This document shows positions 36,540 to 44,548 of a stretch of DNA of 64,000 nucleotides, piece after piece (positions within the stretch are counted from its first letter, which is position 1; the number at the start of each line of letters is the position of its first letter). The notes beneath the pieces were generated by a model, which saw only the letters and a list, made by a program, of their open reading frames with translations, had not been told where the DNA came from and did not search any database. This stretch comes from Candidatus Aegiribacteria sp. MLS_C. Lineage in GTDB: Bacteria; Fermentibacterota; Fermentibacteria; Fermentibacterales; JCC-6. The translations under genes and the position numbers were made by a program. The stretch is taken from assembly GCA_002030045.1 (NCBI GenBank), contig LQBI01000008.1, positions 18,487 to 82,486 of the forward strand, written 5' to 3'.

Positions 36540-37412
36540 TCAGCCCTCGGTTATCATCTCCTCCAGCACTCCGGTGACCGCCCGGTCCACATCGTCCAGG
36601 AGCGCTATGGTCTCGAGATCGCTGGACCTCTCAAGCCGCAGGATCACTTCGTGTCCCAGGTAGTGGCCGCAGTGCTTCCGGCCCTCTATCTCGTACCATG
36701 AGCCGAAGAAGGGCCTCACATCCTCTCCCTGCGCCACCGCCTGGAGGAACTTGCCCGCCAGCCAGACCCTGTTGTCCTCGCACCAGTCCAGCCAGTCCGG
36801 CGGGTTCACCGCAAGGCCCGCGTGCCAGGTTTCGCTTTCCATGATCATGTGCTCGCACCTCTGGGCGAATCCCTCGGCGTAGAGCTGCCAGAGGGGACCT
36901 TTCCCGCGGCTGAGGTCGGGTTCCCCGCGGAGGAGAGCATGGACGGCGTGGCCCAGTTCGTGGGCCAGCAGCCCCCTCAGGGAGTCCTCTTCGGTCCATC
37001 CGTTCTCCACTATCATCTCCAGTCCCAGCAGTATGGCCGTCCCTCCCTCGAGTTCCGTGAGCCATCCCGCACCGCAGCCCAGGCCCGCGTAGATCACATA
37101 GGTGATGTCCAGATCCCTTGCGAAGGTCTCCTCGGCGGAAGCATGCACCTGGTCGATGAGCACCGAGAGCAGCGCCCTTGCCCTGCTCATCCTCTCCAGA
37201 CGCTCTCCAAGGTATGGGAAAACCCGGTCCTCCGCCACGGACTTCCAGTCCATGCCCATATCCTCGTAGTCACCGACCTGCTTCCGAAGCAGTTCCGGCC
37301 AGGCGGACATGTACTCCTTCTCCCAGCCGTCGATCTTCTCGGTGGTGCTCCGACCACCGTATTTTTCCCAGAATGAAAGGAACGCTGAATAGGTATCGAC
37401 TATCCTGTTCAT
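36540..37412 (-). CDS. Predicted zinc peptidase (DUF2268-like)
   Basis: 290 residues from the ATG at 37412. This start overlaps the upstream membrane-protein gene by four bases and has a GGAGGAA-type ribosome site. The zinc motif is HELGHAVH in RGLLAHELGHAVHALLRGE, followed by YAEGFAQRCEHMI where the Glu is a likely third ligand. Aromatic-rich, soluble, no signal peptide. It resembles the DUF2268 family of predicted Zn-dependent proteases; the substrate is unknown. Confidence 0.7.
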   Translation of the reverse strand: MNRIVDTYSAFLSFWEKYGGRSTTEKIDGWEKEYMSAWPELLRKQVGDYEDMGMDWKSVAEDRVFPYLGERLERMSRARALLSVLIDQVHASAEETFARDLDITYVIYAGLGCGAGWLTELEGGTAILLGLEMIVENGWTEEDSLRGLLAHELGHAVHALLRGEPDLSRGKGPLWQLYAEGFAQRCEHMIMESETWHAGLAVNPPDWLDWCEDNRVWLAGKFLQAVAQGEDVRPFFGSWYEIEGRKHCGHYLGHEVILRLERSSDLETIALLDDVDRAVTGVLEEMITEG

Positions 37413-37844
37413 GGATCGTTCCTCCTGCCGGAAACCGCTGCGGCGGTCGCGAAGGCCGAAACCTGGACCAGTGCCAGTAATACAAGCAGCCAGCAGCCGG
37501 CCGTCGCGCCGGCGGGATCCATTATGTAGTACCATCCCGGCTTCCAGTGCAGCAGGAACTGCCAGAGAGCCAGGGCGATCCTGGCGGCAGCCGCCAGAAG
37601 GGAAGGCATCCTTCCCGCCCGGCGGCCGGACAGCATCAGGAAGGCGGCCGCCACAGCGAAGGACACCGATATCAGAGCCTCTCCTGTGATGAGGTTGGAT
37701 TCATGGACCCTGGCCGCGCTGACATCGGCCGTTCCCTGCAGGGGTCACCGATAAGGACAGGTACACAACCGACAGCAGAGCGCCGACAAGTGACGCCGCG
37801 AAGGCTGCCTTAAGAGCTTTTCCGTAAGAACCGGAATCATCCAT
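37409..37844 (-). pseudogene. Small membrane protein, frameshifted
   Basis: From the ATG at 37844 (AGGTGGG upstream) the protein runs MDDSGSYGKALKAAF and LVGALLSVVYLSLSV, then goes out of frame at a run of four G/C pairs (37741-37744). One base out of register it continues LQGTADVSAARVHESN, ITGEALISVSFAVAAAF and later LALWQFLLHWKPGWYY, to a stop at 37409. Restoring one C gives a continuous ~145-residue protein with four membrane helices. No family recognised. Either a consensus homopolymer error or a recent mutation. Its end overlaps the peptidase start, so the two were one operon. Confidence 0.7.
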
Positions 37845-37998
37845 TTCCCACCTGCCAATCCATTGATTCAGTCTGGCGGTCAAGGACTCGACCCGCTCGC
37901 TTCCTGTAGGGGAAGCCGCTCACTTCTGGTTCTTCAGCCCCGTATCCAACGCATGTTCTCCGAGGACGCCCATGATTCGATGAGGTCGCCCATCGGTC

Positions 37999-38187
37999 TC
38001 AACGCCTGTCGAAGAGCAGCACACCGCCTATACCGACGTTTTCCGGGGTGTACTCCCTTATGAGAACGACATAAGCCTCCCGTGGAATGCCGTATGCTTT
38101 CTCGGCGGCGTCGGTGATATCCCGTACAAGCTCCCTCTTAATGGCGGTGTCGGCTATCGGTGGGCCGTCTATGGTGATCGTAGGCAT
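37999..38187 (-). CDS. 4-oxalocrotonate tautomerase family protein
   Basis: 62 residues, the usual size of this family, from the ATG at 38187 (AAAGGAG upstream). After Met removal the N terminus is Pro-1 (PTITIDGPPIADTAIKREL), the catalytic base of tautomerases, and the core EAYVVLIREYTPENVGIGG is conserved. It would form hexamers and interconvert keto/enol forms of small acids. Physiological substrate unknown; monocistronic. Confidence 0.9.
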   Translation of the reverse strand: MPTITIDGPPIADTAIKRELVRDITDAAEKAYGIPREAYVVLIREYTPENVGIGGVLLFDRR

Positions 38188-38379
38188 GGTTCTCCTTTCT
38201 CGCACGGCACTCCATTTCCTGGTGCGTTCGCAGCTGCATTATACATCAAATGCGAGCCACGTGAGAAATGACGGCTGAACGACCGGGACCGCATCAGGTG
38301 CGGTATTAGGGTCTGTCACAATTAAAACACTGTATAAAGAGCAATAAATACTCAGTTATTCAACAACCAGTCCAGGGTA

Positions 38380-38410
38380 TTGACTTTTTTTTTGGATTTA
38401 TTCGTATATT
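38380..38410 (+). promoter_or_regulatory. Probable promoter of the lysine-rich peptide gene
   Basis: TTGACT at 38380-38385 and TATATT at 38405-38410 with a 19-bp spacer that contains nine consecutive T. The surrounding ~130 bases are much more AT-rich than the rest of the window. Confidence 0.55.
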
Positions 38411-38416
38411 ACTTTT

Positions 38417-38434
38417 GCACCCAATGGTGGGTGC
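38417..38434 (+). promoter_or_regulatory. Leader hairpin before the lysine-rich peptide
   Basis: Arms GCACCCA (38417-38423) and TGGGTGC (38428-38434) form a perfect 7-bp stem with an ATGG loop. It lies at the expected 5' end of the transcript from the promoter at 38380 and 4-10 bases before the ribosome site AAAGGGA, so it may stabilise the mRNA or control translation. Confidence 0.5.
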
Positions 38435-38450
38435 ATGAAAGGGAGTCGAA

Positions 38451-38531
38451 ATGGTTGCGAAGAAGGCCCCGGAGAAAAAGGCAAAGCCCGCAAAGACCGA
38501 GAAGCCTGCCAAGAAGACCAAGAAGAAGTAA
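38451..38531 (+). CDS. Lysine-rich 26-residue peptide (histone H1-like)
   Basis: A tiny open frame, ATG at 38451 to TAA at 38529, with ribosome site AAAGGGA six bases upstream. The peptide is MVAKKAPEKKAKPAKTEKP followed by AKKTKKK: 13 of 26 residues are Lys, the rest mostly Ala, Pro, Glu and Thr. That is the composition of histone-H1-type and AlgP-like nucleic-acid-binding tails. It has its own promoter, a leader hairpin and a very strong terminator, so it looks like an independently and perhaps highly expressed gene. It may bind DNA or RNA, or balance charge; neither has direct evidence. Too short for most gene finders. Confidence 0.65.
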   Translation: MVAKKAPEKKAKPAKTEKPAKKTKKK

Positions 38532-38606
38532 GACCTGCACATTAGCAGGGTCGCAGGGGAGCGCAGGCCTGAACGGCACATGCTTCCGCGGTTCTGAAGC
38601 ACTGAA

Positions 38607-38650
38607 GGTCAGGGCCGGGACTGGAAACGATCCCGGCCCTGACCCTTTTT
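38607..38650 (+). terminator. Rho-independent terminator
   Basis: A perfect 14-bp stem, GGTCAGGGCCGGGA (38607-38620) pairing with TCCCGGCCCTGACC (38631-38644), with a 10-base loop, is followed by CTTTTT. It is the clearest terminator in the window and ends the lysine-rich peptide transcript. Confidence 0.9.
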
Positions 38651-38674
38651 ATCAATCTATCCTTACAGACTTCC

Positions 38675-39025
38675 ATGACACACTTCCGGAAGAGATTCAC
38701 AGCGGAATCGCTGCAGGAGATCAACCGGAGGATATTCCCCGATGAAGATGCTCCGCAGGATGATGATGATCCTCCAGAAGAAGATGATGATGATAAGAAG
38801 CGCCGGAACCGGGGCAGTCTCATTCTTGATGCAACGGTATCACCTGCCGACATGACATTCACTGCGGACTCGAAGCTTCTCAACGGCTCACGGGAATGTC
38901 TCGAAGGGATAATGGATGCCCTTCGGGAACTTCGACCACCTGGCAGCACGAAGCCCGGGACCTACAGGGAGAACGTCCGGCGTGATTACCTGAGAGTACG
39001 GACTGACCCCGGCGTTCGAAAATGA
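38675..39025 (+). pseudogene. Transposase fragment (IS5/IS1182-like)
   Basis: 117 codons matching an internal part of IS5/IS1182-type DDE transposases: THFRKRFTAESLQEIN, an acidic low-complexity spacer (DDDDPPEEDDDDKK), then GSLILDATVSPADMTF and LNGSRECLEGIMDAL. Family members continue ARKDYL-type basic residues and two further catalytic acids; here the frame stops after RRDYLRVRTDPGVRK. Family N-terminal ~100 residues are also absent: the match begins near the T-tract of the terminator just upstream. The relic therefore has lost both ends and cannot be active. No flanking inverted repeats were recognised. Confidence 0.75.
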
Positions 39026-39164
39026 AACCCGAGCTGGTCCGTCGCATAGTGTGGATATTCAAGGTATCGGCAACCGCTGAAGAACCGTCCTACTGGAACA
39101 AGATGACCTCAATGATTCTATATGTGCATGATCGCACTTTTGAACGATCTCGAAAGGAGCCGGT

Positions 39165-39740
39165 TTGAAGGAATTCTTCACTTTGACGATTTCGTCCGCT
39201 GTCCTGGCGGCAGTCGTGGCGGGATGCGGGACCGCGGGCCAGATGGCATCCATGGGGCTTCCGGCCGACTACGCCAGGTCCCCGGTCCTTGATACCAGGG
39301 ATTACTGGAGGACGGCGGTGCTGCCCATGGCGTCCCCGGTCCCCGTAAGCGGCATCGATCTCGGCATGCTTTCCGACTACGCGGGAATGGCCCTTCTGCG
39401 GACGGGGAAGTTCACCGTTGTCGACCGGTCCGTGCTCGACGAGATACTGGAGGAGCAGGAGCTGTCCTACTCCGGAATAGTGGACCAGTCCACCGCGGTG
39501 GAACTGGGAAGGGTAATGGGGGCCGAGGCCGTGATGACGGTGCGGGTGGGTTCCATTTCCCACGATGATTTCTGGTCCGACGAGCCGGGCCAGAGGGATG
39601 CCAGTATCCACGTCAGAATAGTATCGGTGGAGACCTCGGAGGTGCTGTATACCGCAACAGGTCAGGGCAACAGCTTCGAGGGGGCGGAGGACGCTCTGAA
39701 GATGGCTGTGGAAGTGGCCCTCATAGGCCTGTTCAGATAG
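39165..39740 (+). CDS. FlgO/CsgG-like lipoprotein
   Basis: 191 residues from a TTG start with AAAGGAG six bases upstream. Signal peptide with lipobox AVVAGC. The body has the FlgO/CsgG-N fold: a strand (WRTAVLPMASPV), a helix, then GKFTVVDRSVLDEILEEQELS, MGAEAVMTVRVGSIS and VSVETSEVLYTATGQG. CsgG forms the curli pore; FlgO is an outer-membrane flagellar accessory protein in Vibrio. It leads a three-gene lipoprotein operon (gaps of 11 and 1 bases). Confidence 0.8.
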   Translation: MKEFFTLTISSAVLAAVVAGCGTAGQMASMGLPADYARSPVLDTRDYWRTAVLPMASPVPVSGIDLGMLSDYAGMALLRTGKFTVVDRSVLDEILEEQELSYSGIVDQSTAVELGRVMGAEAVMTVRVGSISHDDFWSDEPGQRDASIHVRIVSVETSEVLYTATGQGNSFEGAEDALKMAVEVALIGLFR

Positions 39741-39751
39741 GGAAGGTAAGA

Positions 39752-40744
39752 ATGAGGTTATACATTGTCTGCCTGATGACGCTCTCTTTCCTGCTTGCCG
39801 GATGCGGCACTACCTTGTCGGGCTCGGGGAGCGAATCCTCGTCAGTACGTCCGGAGACGGTCCCCATGCTTGCGGAGACTTCGGATGAGCAGGAACAGGT
39901 ACCCTCCGGCGTCGAAGTCGAACTCTTCCCCGAACTGCTGGAACCGGTCCATGCGGCGGTTCCCGGTGAGGTCGTGGAAACTGTGCCGGGCGGCGAGATA
40001 GACTGGTCGGGCAACAGCATAAGGGCCACCGGGACCGGCGTGGTGGATACCGGTAACCCGAACCTCGCCCAGGCCAGGCTCATGGCGGAAAGGGCGGCGG
40101 TGGTGGTCGCCCAGCGGAACCTCCTGGAGGCCGTCCAGGGTGTGACCGTGGACTCGGAGACAAGGGTAGAGAACTTCATGACCGATTACGACGTGATATA
40201 CACGAGGGTGGAGGGCGTGGTCAGGAACGCCCGGCAGCCGGGCCCCGCCGTCTACGATTCCGTCGCCGGGACAGTGGCGGTGGAGCTGGAGATGGAGATC
40301 TACGGGTCCCGGGGCCTGGCCGGTGCGCTGAGCACGGCCTTTGCCGGAACGGACCCGGGTCAGGTATCCATGTCGGATCAGACCAGGGACTTCCTCCAGC
40401 AGTACTCAGCGTTGGTCCTTGACGGGAGCCAGGCGGGGCTGCAGCCGTCCCTGTACCCCAAGATATACGATGCCGACGGCAACCTTCTGCTGGATACCTC
40501 CCTGTACGCCTCCTACCTCGGTTCCGGAGGCAGTGCTGCGCTGCAGTTCGTATCGGACCTGGACAGGGTGCTCTCCCTTCCCGCGTTCTCCGGTTCGCCC
40601 CTGGTGCTGAGCGTGAGACAGGTAACCGGGCAGCTTGGCACGGATATCATCCTCGGCAGGGAGGAATCGGACGCGATGGGCTGGCTGGGATCCGCCCTTC
40701 CGTTCCTGCTCAGCGCCGGCAAGTTCCTCCTGGGGGTTATCTAG
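39752..40744 (+). CDS. LPP20/FlgP-like lipoprotein
   Basis: 330 residues, lipobox FLLAGC. A ~60-residue low-complexity acidic linker leads to the LPP20/FlgP-type domain: RATGTGVVDTGNPNLAQARL, AERAAVVVAQRNLLEAVQGV, VDSETRVENFMTDYDVIYTR. A second half (VSMSDQTRDFLQQ, LYPKIYDADGNLLL) is less familiar, and a hydrophobic C-terminal segment ends in SAGKFLLGVI. FlgP forms a ring under the outer membrane in flagellated bacteria. It sits between the FlgO-like and FlgT-like genes, a triad known from Vibrio. Confidence 0.8.
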   Translation: MRLYIVCLMTLSFLLAGCGTTLSGSGSESSSVRPETVPMLAETSDEQEQVPSGVEVELFPELLEPVHAAVPGEVVETVPGGEIDWSGNSIRATGTGVVDTGNPNLAQARLMAERAAVVVAQRNLLEAVQGVTVDSETRVENFMTDYDVIYTRVEGVVRNARQPGPAVYDSVAGTVAVELEMEIYGSRGLAGALSTAFAGTDPGQVSMSDQTRDFLQQYSALVLDGSQAGLQPSLYPKIYDADGNLLLDTSLYASYLGSGGSAALQFVSDLDRVLSLPAFSGSPLVLSVRQVTGQLGTDIILGREESDAMGWLGSALPFLLSAGKFLLGVI

Positions 40745-40745
40745 C

Positions 40746-41939
40746 ATGACCTACCTCAAGCGTGCGGCCGGCATCGCGCTGATGCTGTCCATCTTTGCCA
40801 TGACAGCATGCACCGCGGCGACCTCCACAGTTGGCGGGGGAGCGCTGCAGGCAGGCGCGGTGCAGGAGATCCCAGCAACCGCGGCCGGAGAGACCGAAGT
40901 GCTGGCAGAGGGTGTCGCCTCCGTATCGGGGAGCGCGGTGGACATGGCCAGGGACAGCGCCCTGGACGACGCTCTGAGGAAGGCCGTGGAGCAGGGCGTG
41001 GGCGCCTTCATCGACTCCGAGACACGGGTCAGCAGCTTCCAGCTGATCTCGGACGAGATCTACTCAAGGACCTCGGGTTACGTATCATCGTACCGGATCA
41101 TAGAAGAGGGCGTATACGGCGACCTTTACCGGGTGGTCCTGAGGGCGGTGGTGAAGACCGACCGGATCCAGGACGACCTTGCCGCTATCGGTCTTCTGCT
41201 CCGGCAGCAGGGAAGACCCAGGGTGATGGCGGTGATAAGGGAGTACTCCGCGCCTTCAGCATCTGAGTCGGATTCCGGAGGGTCGGACCTCTTCGAGACG
41301 GCGGTGCTTGAGCATTTCAGGAACAGGGGATTCCCGGTGGTGGATGCCGCCGCGGTAAGGGAACTGATGGACGATGACAGGACAAGGCTTTTACTGGCCG
41401 GCGATGAGGAGACCGCCGTGCTCCTGGGGCTCGAAACCGGGGCCGAGATAGTGGTGAGCGGCACCGTGGACCACAGCAGGATATCAAGGGACATCGGCGG
41501 CACTCGAAGGGAGGTTCACGAATACAGCGTAAGCGCCCGTGCGATAAACACCCGTACGGGAAGCATGCTGGCCGGCGCCTCGCTTACAGTGGCGCTGCCC
41601 TTCAGCAGGGCGGAGGCCCGCTCCAGGGCCGCGGACAGCACAGCCGCCCGACTGGAGTCGGCAATCCTGGAGGGATGGACGGAAAGCGTTAACACAACGG
41701 TCATAGTCGCCTCGGGAGCGGATTTCCAGAAGGTGCAGGAACTCAGGACAGAGATTATGGAAGGGGTCAGGGGCGTCACAGACGTGGTGATAAGGGAGCT
41801 GACCGGTTCCATGGCGACTCTGGAGGTCGTATCGGAGACATCCGGCATTGAGGTCATGGACGACCTCTACGGGCTGGGTACCGGTTTCGTCATCACGAGG
41901 ATGGGGAGTAACAGGATAGACATCGAGTTCGTCGACTGA
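40746..41939 (+). CDS. FlgT-like exported protein
   Basis: 397 residues, ATG one base after the previous stop. A lipobox-like AMTAC ends the signal peptide. The N-terminal domain (EGVASVSGSAVDMARDSALD, RKAVEQGVGAFIDSETRVSS) resembles FlgT-N and echoes the LPP20 domain of the preceding protein (both have VDSETRV/IDSETRVS). The middle part is CsgG/FlgO-like (EHFRNRGFPVVDAAAVRELM, ETGAEIVVSGTVDHSRI). The C-terminal ~70 residues form a small alpha/beta domain. In Vibrio FlgT builds the H-ring of the motor. No flagellar genes are near, so a different envelope role is possible. Confidence 0.75.
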   Translation: MTYLKRAAGIALMLSIFAMTACTAATSTVGGGALQAGAVQEIPATAAGETEVLAEGVASVSGSAVDMARDSALDDALRKAVEQGVGAFIDSETRVSSFQLISDEIYSRTSGYVSSYRIIEEGVYGDLYRVVLRAVVKTDRIQDDLAAIGLLLRQQGRPRVMAVIREYSAPSASESDSGGSDLFETAVLEHFRNRGFPVVDAAAVRELMDDDRTRLLLAGDEETAVLLGLETGAEIVVSGTVDHSRISRDIGGTRREVHEYSVSARAINTRTGSMLAGASLTVALPFSRAEARSRAADSTAARLESAILEGWTESVNTTVIVASGADFQKVQELRTEIMEGVRGVTDVVIRELTGSMATLEVVSETSGIEVMDDLYGLGTGFVITRMGSNRIDIEFVD

Positions 41940-41950
41940 AGCCGAATCCC

Positions 41951-42169
41951 CTAGTCCCGGTCCATAGGTTTCTCCTTGACCGTTGAAATCCCGAAGGGGA
42001 CGTAGAAGGAGCAGAAACCCGTAACGCTGGTGAAAAGAAGTGCCAGGGCCACCACGCCGAGTACGATTGCAGGTGTTCCCTCGATGACGCCTGCCAGGTA
42101 CAGTATTCCGACGAGGACCGCTAACGACGCCCTGACGATCCTGTCCGTTCTACCGACGTTCTTCTTCAT
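41951..42169 (-). CDS. DUF2892 (YgaP-like) small membrane protein
   Basis: 72 residues with the DUF2892 pattern: KKNVGRTDRIVRASLAVLVG, two hydrophobic helices with GVVALALLFTSVTGFCSFY between and after them, and PFGIST. The conserved GFCP-type cysteine is present. The ribosome site is AAAGGAG. Function unknown; some relatives are fused to rhodanese domains. Convergent with the FlgT-like gene 11 bases away. Confidence 0.88.
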   Translation of the reverse strand: MKKNVGRTDRIVRASLAVLVGILYLAGVIEGTPAIVLGVVALALLFTSVTGFCSFYVPFGISTVKEKPMDRD

Positions 42170-42629
42170 TGCCGGACCGCTCCTTTCGCTGGTGTGAACT
42201 CCATTATCAACATACCACTAAGCGTTCAGGTTGCAAGTGTGAAGAAACGGCCCTCCTTCAGCGGCGTGTTGAGCGCAGCTTCCGGGAACGGGGAGGAGGG
42301 GTCGTTCGACTTCCCATGGATGGGCCGGAAGCCGGTTTCAGGATTCGGGTACCTCAGTTAACGCAACTGTTTCATGATCCCGTACGTTTCTCGATAGGTG
42401 AATTGAAAAAAACACGGGGCTCCATATCACGACCCCGAATTGTGGAAGCAGGCAGGCATGGACCGTCAGGAATTCATTTCAGAGTGCTGTCAGGAGTTCT
42501 ATGAGATCGATGACCCGTGAACTCCCTGATCGCCCGCGACCCTTCCGAGCAGGTGGATCGGCCGGCAGGGGGATAATGCAGGAATCCGTGGATTCGGATT
42601 CACACCGGTACAGGACAGGGCAATGGTGT
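42170..42629. other. Intergenic stretch, no gene identified
   Basis: 460 bases of mixed composition. One plus-strand frame of 111 codons crosses most of it, but it lacks a ribosome site and has an Arg/Gly/Cys composition unlike neighbouring proteins. The first ~50 bases must hold the promoter of the DUF2892 gene. No repeats, hairpins with T-tracts or RNA genes were recognised. Confidence 0.5.
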
Positions 42630-42893
42630 TTACGCGATATGTGTTAACGCCAAGTGGTGTTCATGATTCAGGACCTGGTTCCACCTGATCTGGAATTCGA
42701 TCTCCTCCCCGGTCTTCCCGCGCTCATGTTCTATGTTTATGACAGCATCGGGAGGTACCGTAACCCTTTCACCGGCCACCTGGATCCGGAACCTCGTTCC
42801 TTTCTCGATACAGTCGGCAAGTCGGCGGAGCTTCCTCACCATATCCTTCTTCGAATAGTCCTTCTCGATATCCCTGGGGACCCTTTCGCTCAT
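42630..42893 (-). CDS. amphi-Trp domain protein
   Basis: 87 residues from the ATG at 42893, nine bases after GAGGAGG. KKDMVRKLRRLADCIEKG, FRIQVAGERVTVPPDAVI and IEFQIRWNQ match the amphi-Trp domain, a small alpha/beta unit of unknown function. It starts four bases after the stop of the SpoIIAA-like gene, so it ends a four-gene minus-strand run that begins with the methyltransferase at 44548. Confidence 0.8.
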   Translation of the reverse strand: MSERVPRDIEKDYSKKDMVRKLRRLADCIEKGTRFRIQVAGERVTVPPDAVINIEHERGKTGEEIEFQIRWNQVLNHEHHLALTHIA

Positions 42894-42897
42894 CCTC

Positions 42898-43311
42898 TCA
42901 TACCTCCTCGACAACATCAGGTGCCGGCGCTGCGCGATCGCCGCCGAAGAGCCAGTCCTCCGCCTCTTCCATCGTTCCGAACACCTCTATTGTCATGGGT
43001 ATCCTGTTGAGCAGGACGGCCAGCATCCTCATCATGCCTACGGATGCTGGTTTGTGTGTCACCACGGCCCATCGGCAGCCCGACATCACTTCCCTGAGGC
43101 TCTCCATCCTTGACACCATCGCTTGGACCTGAGGTGTCGTAAGAGGTTCCCCGACGGCCCTGTGGTCGGAGAGTATGCTGAATCCCGGCTCTGCATCCGG
43201 ATCACTTACGGCGTCGTCTATTGAGTCCAGTATGTCCTCGGTTGTGGAATCCCCCTCTATCTCTATCCTGACGAGTCTCCGTTCCGGCTCGATCCAGACC
43301 CGAATGGGCAT
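42898..43311 (-). CDS. SpoIIAA-like / STAS-like protein
   Basis: 137 residues from the ATG at 43311, with GGAGGG just upstream. IRVWIEPERRLVRIEIEGD, TTEDILDSIDDAVSDP, FSILSDHRAVGEPLT, then VTHKPASVGMMRMLAV and EVFGTMEEAEDWLFG are the pattern of SpoIIAA-like (STAS-fold) proteins. These bind small molecules or partner proteins; no phosphorylatable serine site can be assigned. Part of the methyltransferase-SH3-SpoIIAA-amphi-Trp run. Confidence 0.75.
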   Translation of the reverse strand: MPIRVWIEPERRLVRIEIEGDSTTEDILDSIDDAVSDPDAEPGFSILSDHRAVGEPLTTPQVQAMVSRMESLREVMSGCRWAVVTHKPASVGMMRMLAVLLNRIPMTIEVFGTMEEAEDWLFGGDRAAPAPDVVEEV

Positions 43312-43403
43312 GGCCCCCTCCATCCACACTTCAGAATTGCTGATCCAGTTTCCTCGAACACTACCCCTGCTGTCCAGGCGATGTATGTAACATGATGATG
43401 ATG

Positions 43404-43781
43404 TCAATTCCGATGCCGGTTGCCAAGTGTCTCGGACGGCACCCAGCCCGAAGCGCCAAGGGAATTGCGTACCAGGGACCAGCCTCCGGTCTCCTCGAGC
43501 AGGAATACGGTCTCTCCCCTGCAGGTGTCCAGTTCATTGGAATCGTAGTCTCGAAGAGCGGTTCCCTCGCTGCCATTTCGCGCAATGAAGGTTTCCGGGG
43601 CCCAACCCTCTTTTCCTTCGGAGGTGACCACCCATAACCATTCGGGGTATTCGTCGTCGTTCCCGCCGATGCTCAGGCTGTCGCCGGTGCTGAAGGCAAC
43701 AGGTTCCGGATAGCAGGCTGAATGGCCCCTCGCCACGACCCTCGGTCCGGTGGCCTGTCGCGGCCCTGTCTTTCTGTTCAC
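43404..43781 (-). CDS. SH3-like domain protein
   Basis: 125 residues; the start overlaps the methyltransferase stop by four bases. Two SH3-like repeats: GDSLSIGGNDDEYPEWLWVV followed by EGKEGWAPETFI, then RGETVFLLEETGGWSLVRNS followed by GASGWVPSETL. There is no signal peptide, so it is cytoplasmic. Such variant SH3 units bind peptides or act as adapters. Its coupling to a methyltransferase suggests a shared task, but nothing shows which. Confidence 0.75.
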   Translation of the reverse strand: MNRKTGPRQATGPRVVARGHSACYPEPVAFSTGDSLSIGGNDDEYPEWLWVVTSEGKEGWAPETFIARNGSEGTALRDYDSNELDTCRGETVFLLEETGGWSLVRNSLGASGWVPSETLGNRHRN

Positions 43782-44548
43782 TCCGCAGGCTTCCCGGCGA
43801 GGACCATCAGTGCAACAGCATCGCTCCCGTAAGGCGTTCCGTCCAGCCTGCCCATGGTCCTGGCACCGGTGAAGCCGCAGCCTTCGAGCAGATCGACGAT
43901 CTCATCCTTTCCGTAGATCCTCATGCCGTACTGCCATTCCGTCCTGGATGAACCATCGATAACCTTCCAACTGGTGGTCATCCAGTCCCATTCATCGTTC
44001 ACTTCGATCTCCTCCAGCACGATGCGGCCTTTCTCCTCTCTCCAGGACCTGTTCCTGCCTGTTCTCAGGTGCCGTCCGAGTATCTCCCTTCCGGTGATAG
44101 AGATCAGCAGGCTGCCTCCCGGAACAAGGGATCCGCAGCAGTTCTCGAGGACCCTGACGTCGTCCCCGGGATCATGGAAGTATCCGAAGGAGTTGAACAT
44201 CATTATGATATGATCGTAGCTTTCCGGTTCCCGGAAATCCCTCATGTCCCGCTGTACGAATCTGGTGTCCAGTCCCATGGATCGGGCGGTCTCAGAGGCT
44301 TCTTCGATGAGGGGTCCGTTGATATCTACCCCTGTCACCCTCAGACCCAGCCTGGAGAATTCCACTGAATGCCTTCCGAAGCCGCAGGCGAGGTCGAGGA
44401 GCGACTGACCCCGTTTCATTCCCAGCAGGGAGAACACCTTTTCCGCTGCCCTTGCTGAGGAGTCCACCAGACTCTCGCTCCATATGAGTTCCCTGTTGAA
44501 GGTCCAGTAATCCTCGACTCCGTACCAGTCGGTGTCGCCGATAGCCAT
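43778..44548 (-). CDS. Class I SAM-dependent methyltransferase
   Basis: 256 residues. SAM motif I is SLLDLACGFGRHSVEFSRLG, followed by the acidic strand VTGVDING, RFVQRDMRDF, DHIIMMFNSFGYF and PGGSLLISITG. It has a C-terminal beta-rich extension with SWKVIDGSSRTEWQYGMRIY. This matches the generic Methyltransf_25-like group acting on small molecules; no substrate can be assigned. It is the first gene of a four-gene minus-strand run. Confidence 0.9.
   Translation of the reverse strand: MAIGDTDWYGVEDYWTFNRELIWSESLVDSSARAAEKVFSLLGMKRGQSLLDLACGFGRHSVEFSRLGLRVTGVDINGPLIEEASETARSMGLDTRFVQRDMRDFREPESYDHIIMMFNSFGYFHDPGDDVRVLENCCGSLVPGGSLLISITGREILGRHLRTGRNRSWREEKGRIVLEEIEVNDEWDWMTTSWKVIDGSSRTEWQYGMRIYGKDEIVDLLEGCGFTGARTMGRLDGTPYGSDAVALMVLAGKPAE

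Noticed and set aside
42169..42504. 111-codon plus-strand open frame
   Set aside because: Lacks a ribosome site and coding bias; overlaps the promoter region of the DUF2892 gene.
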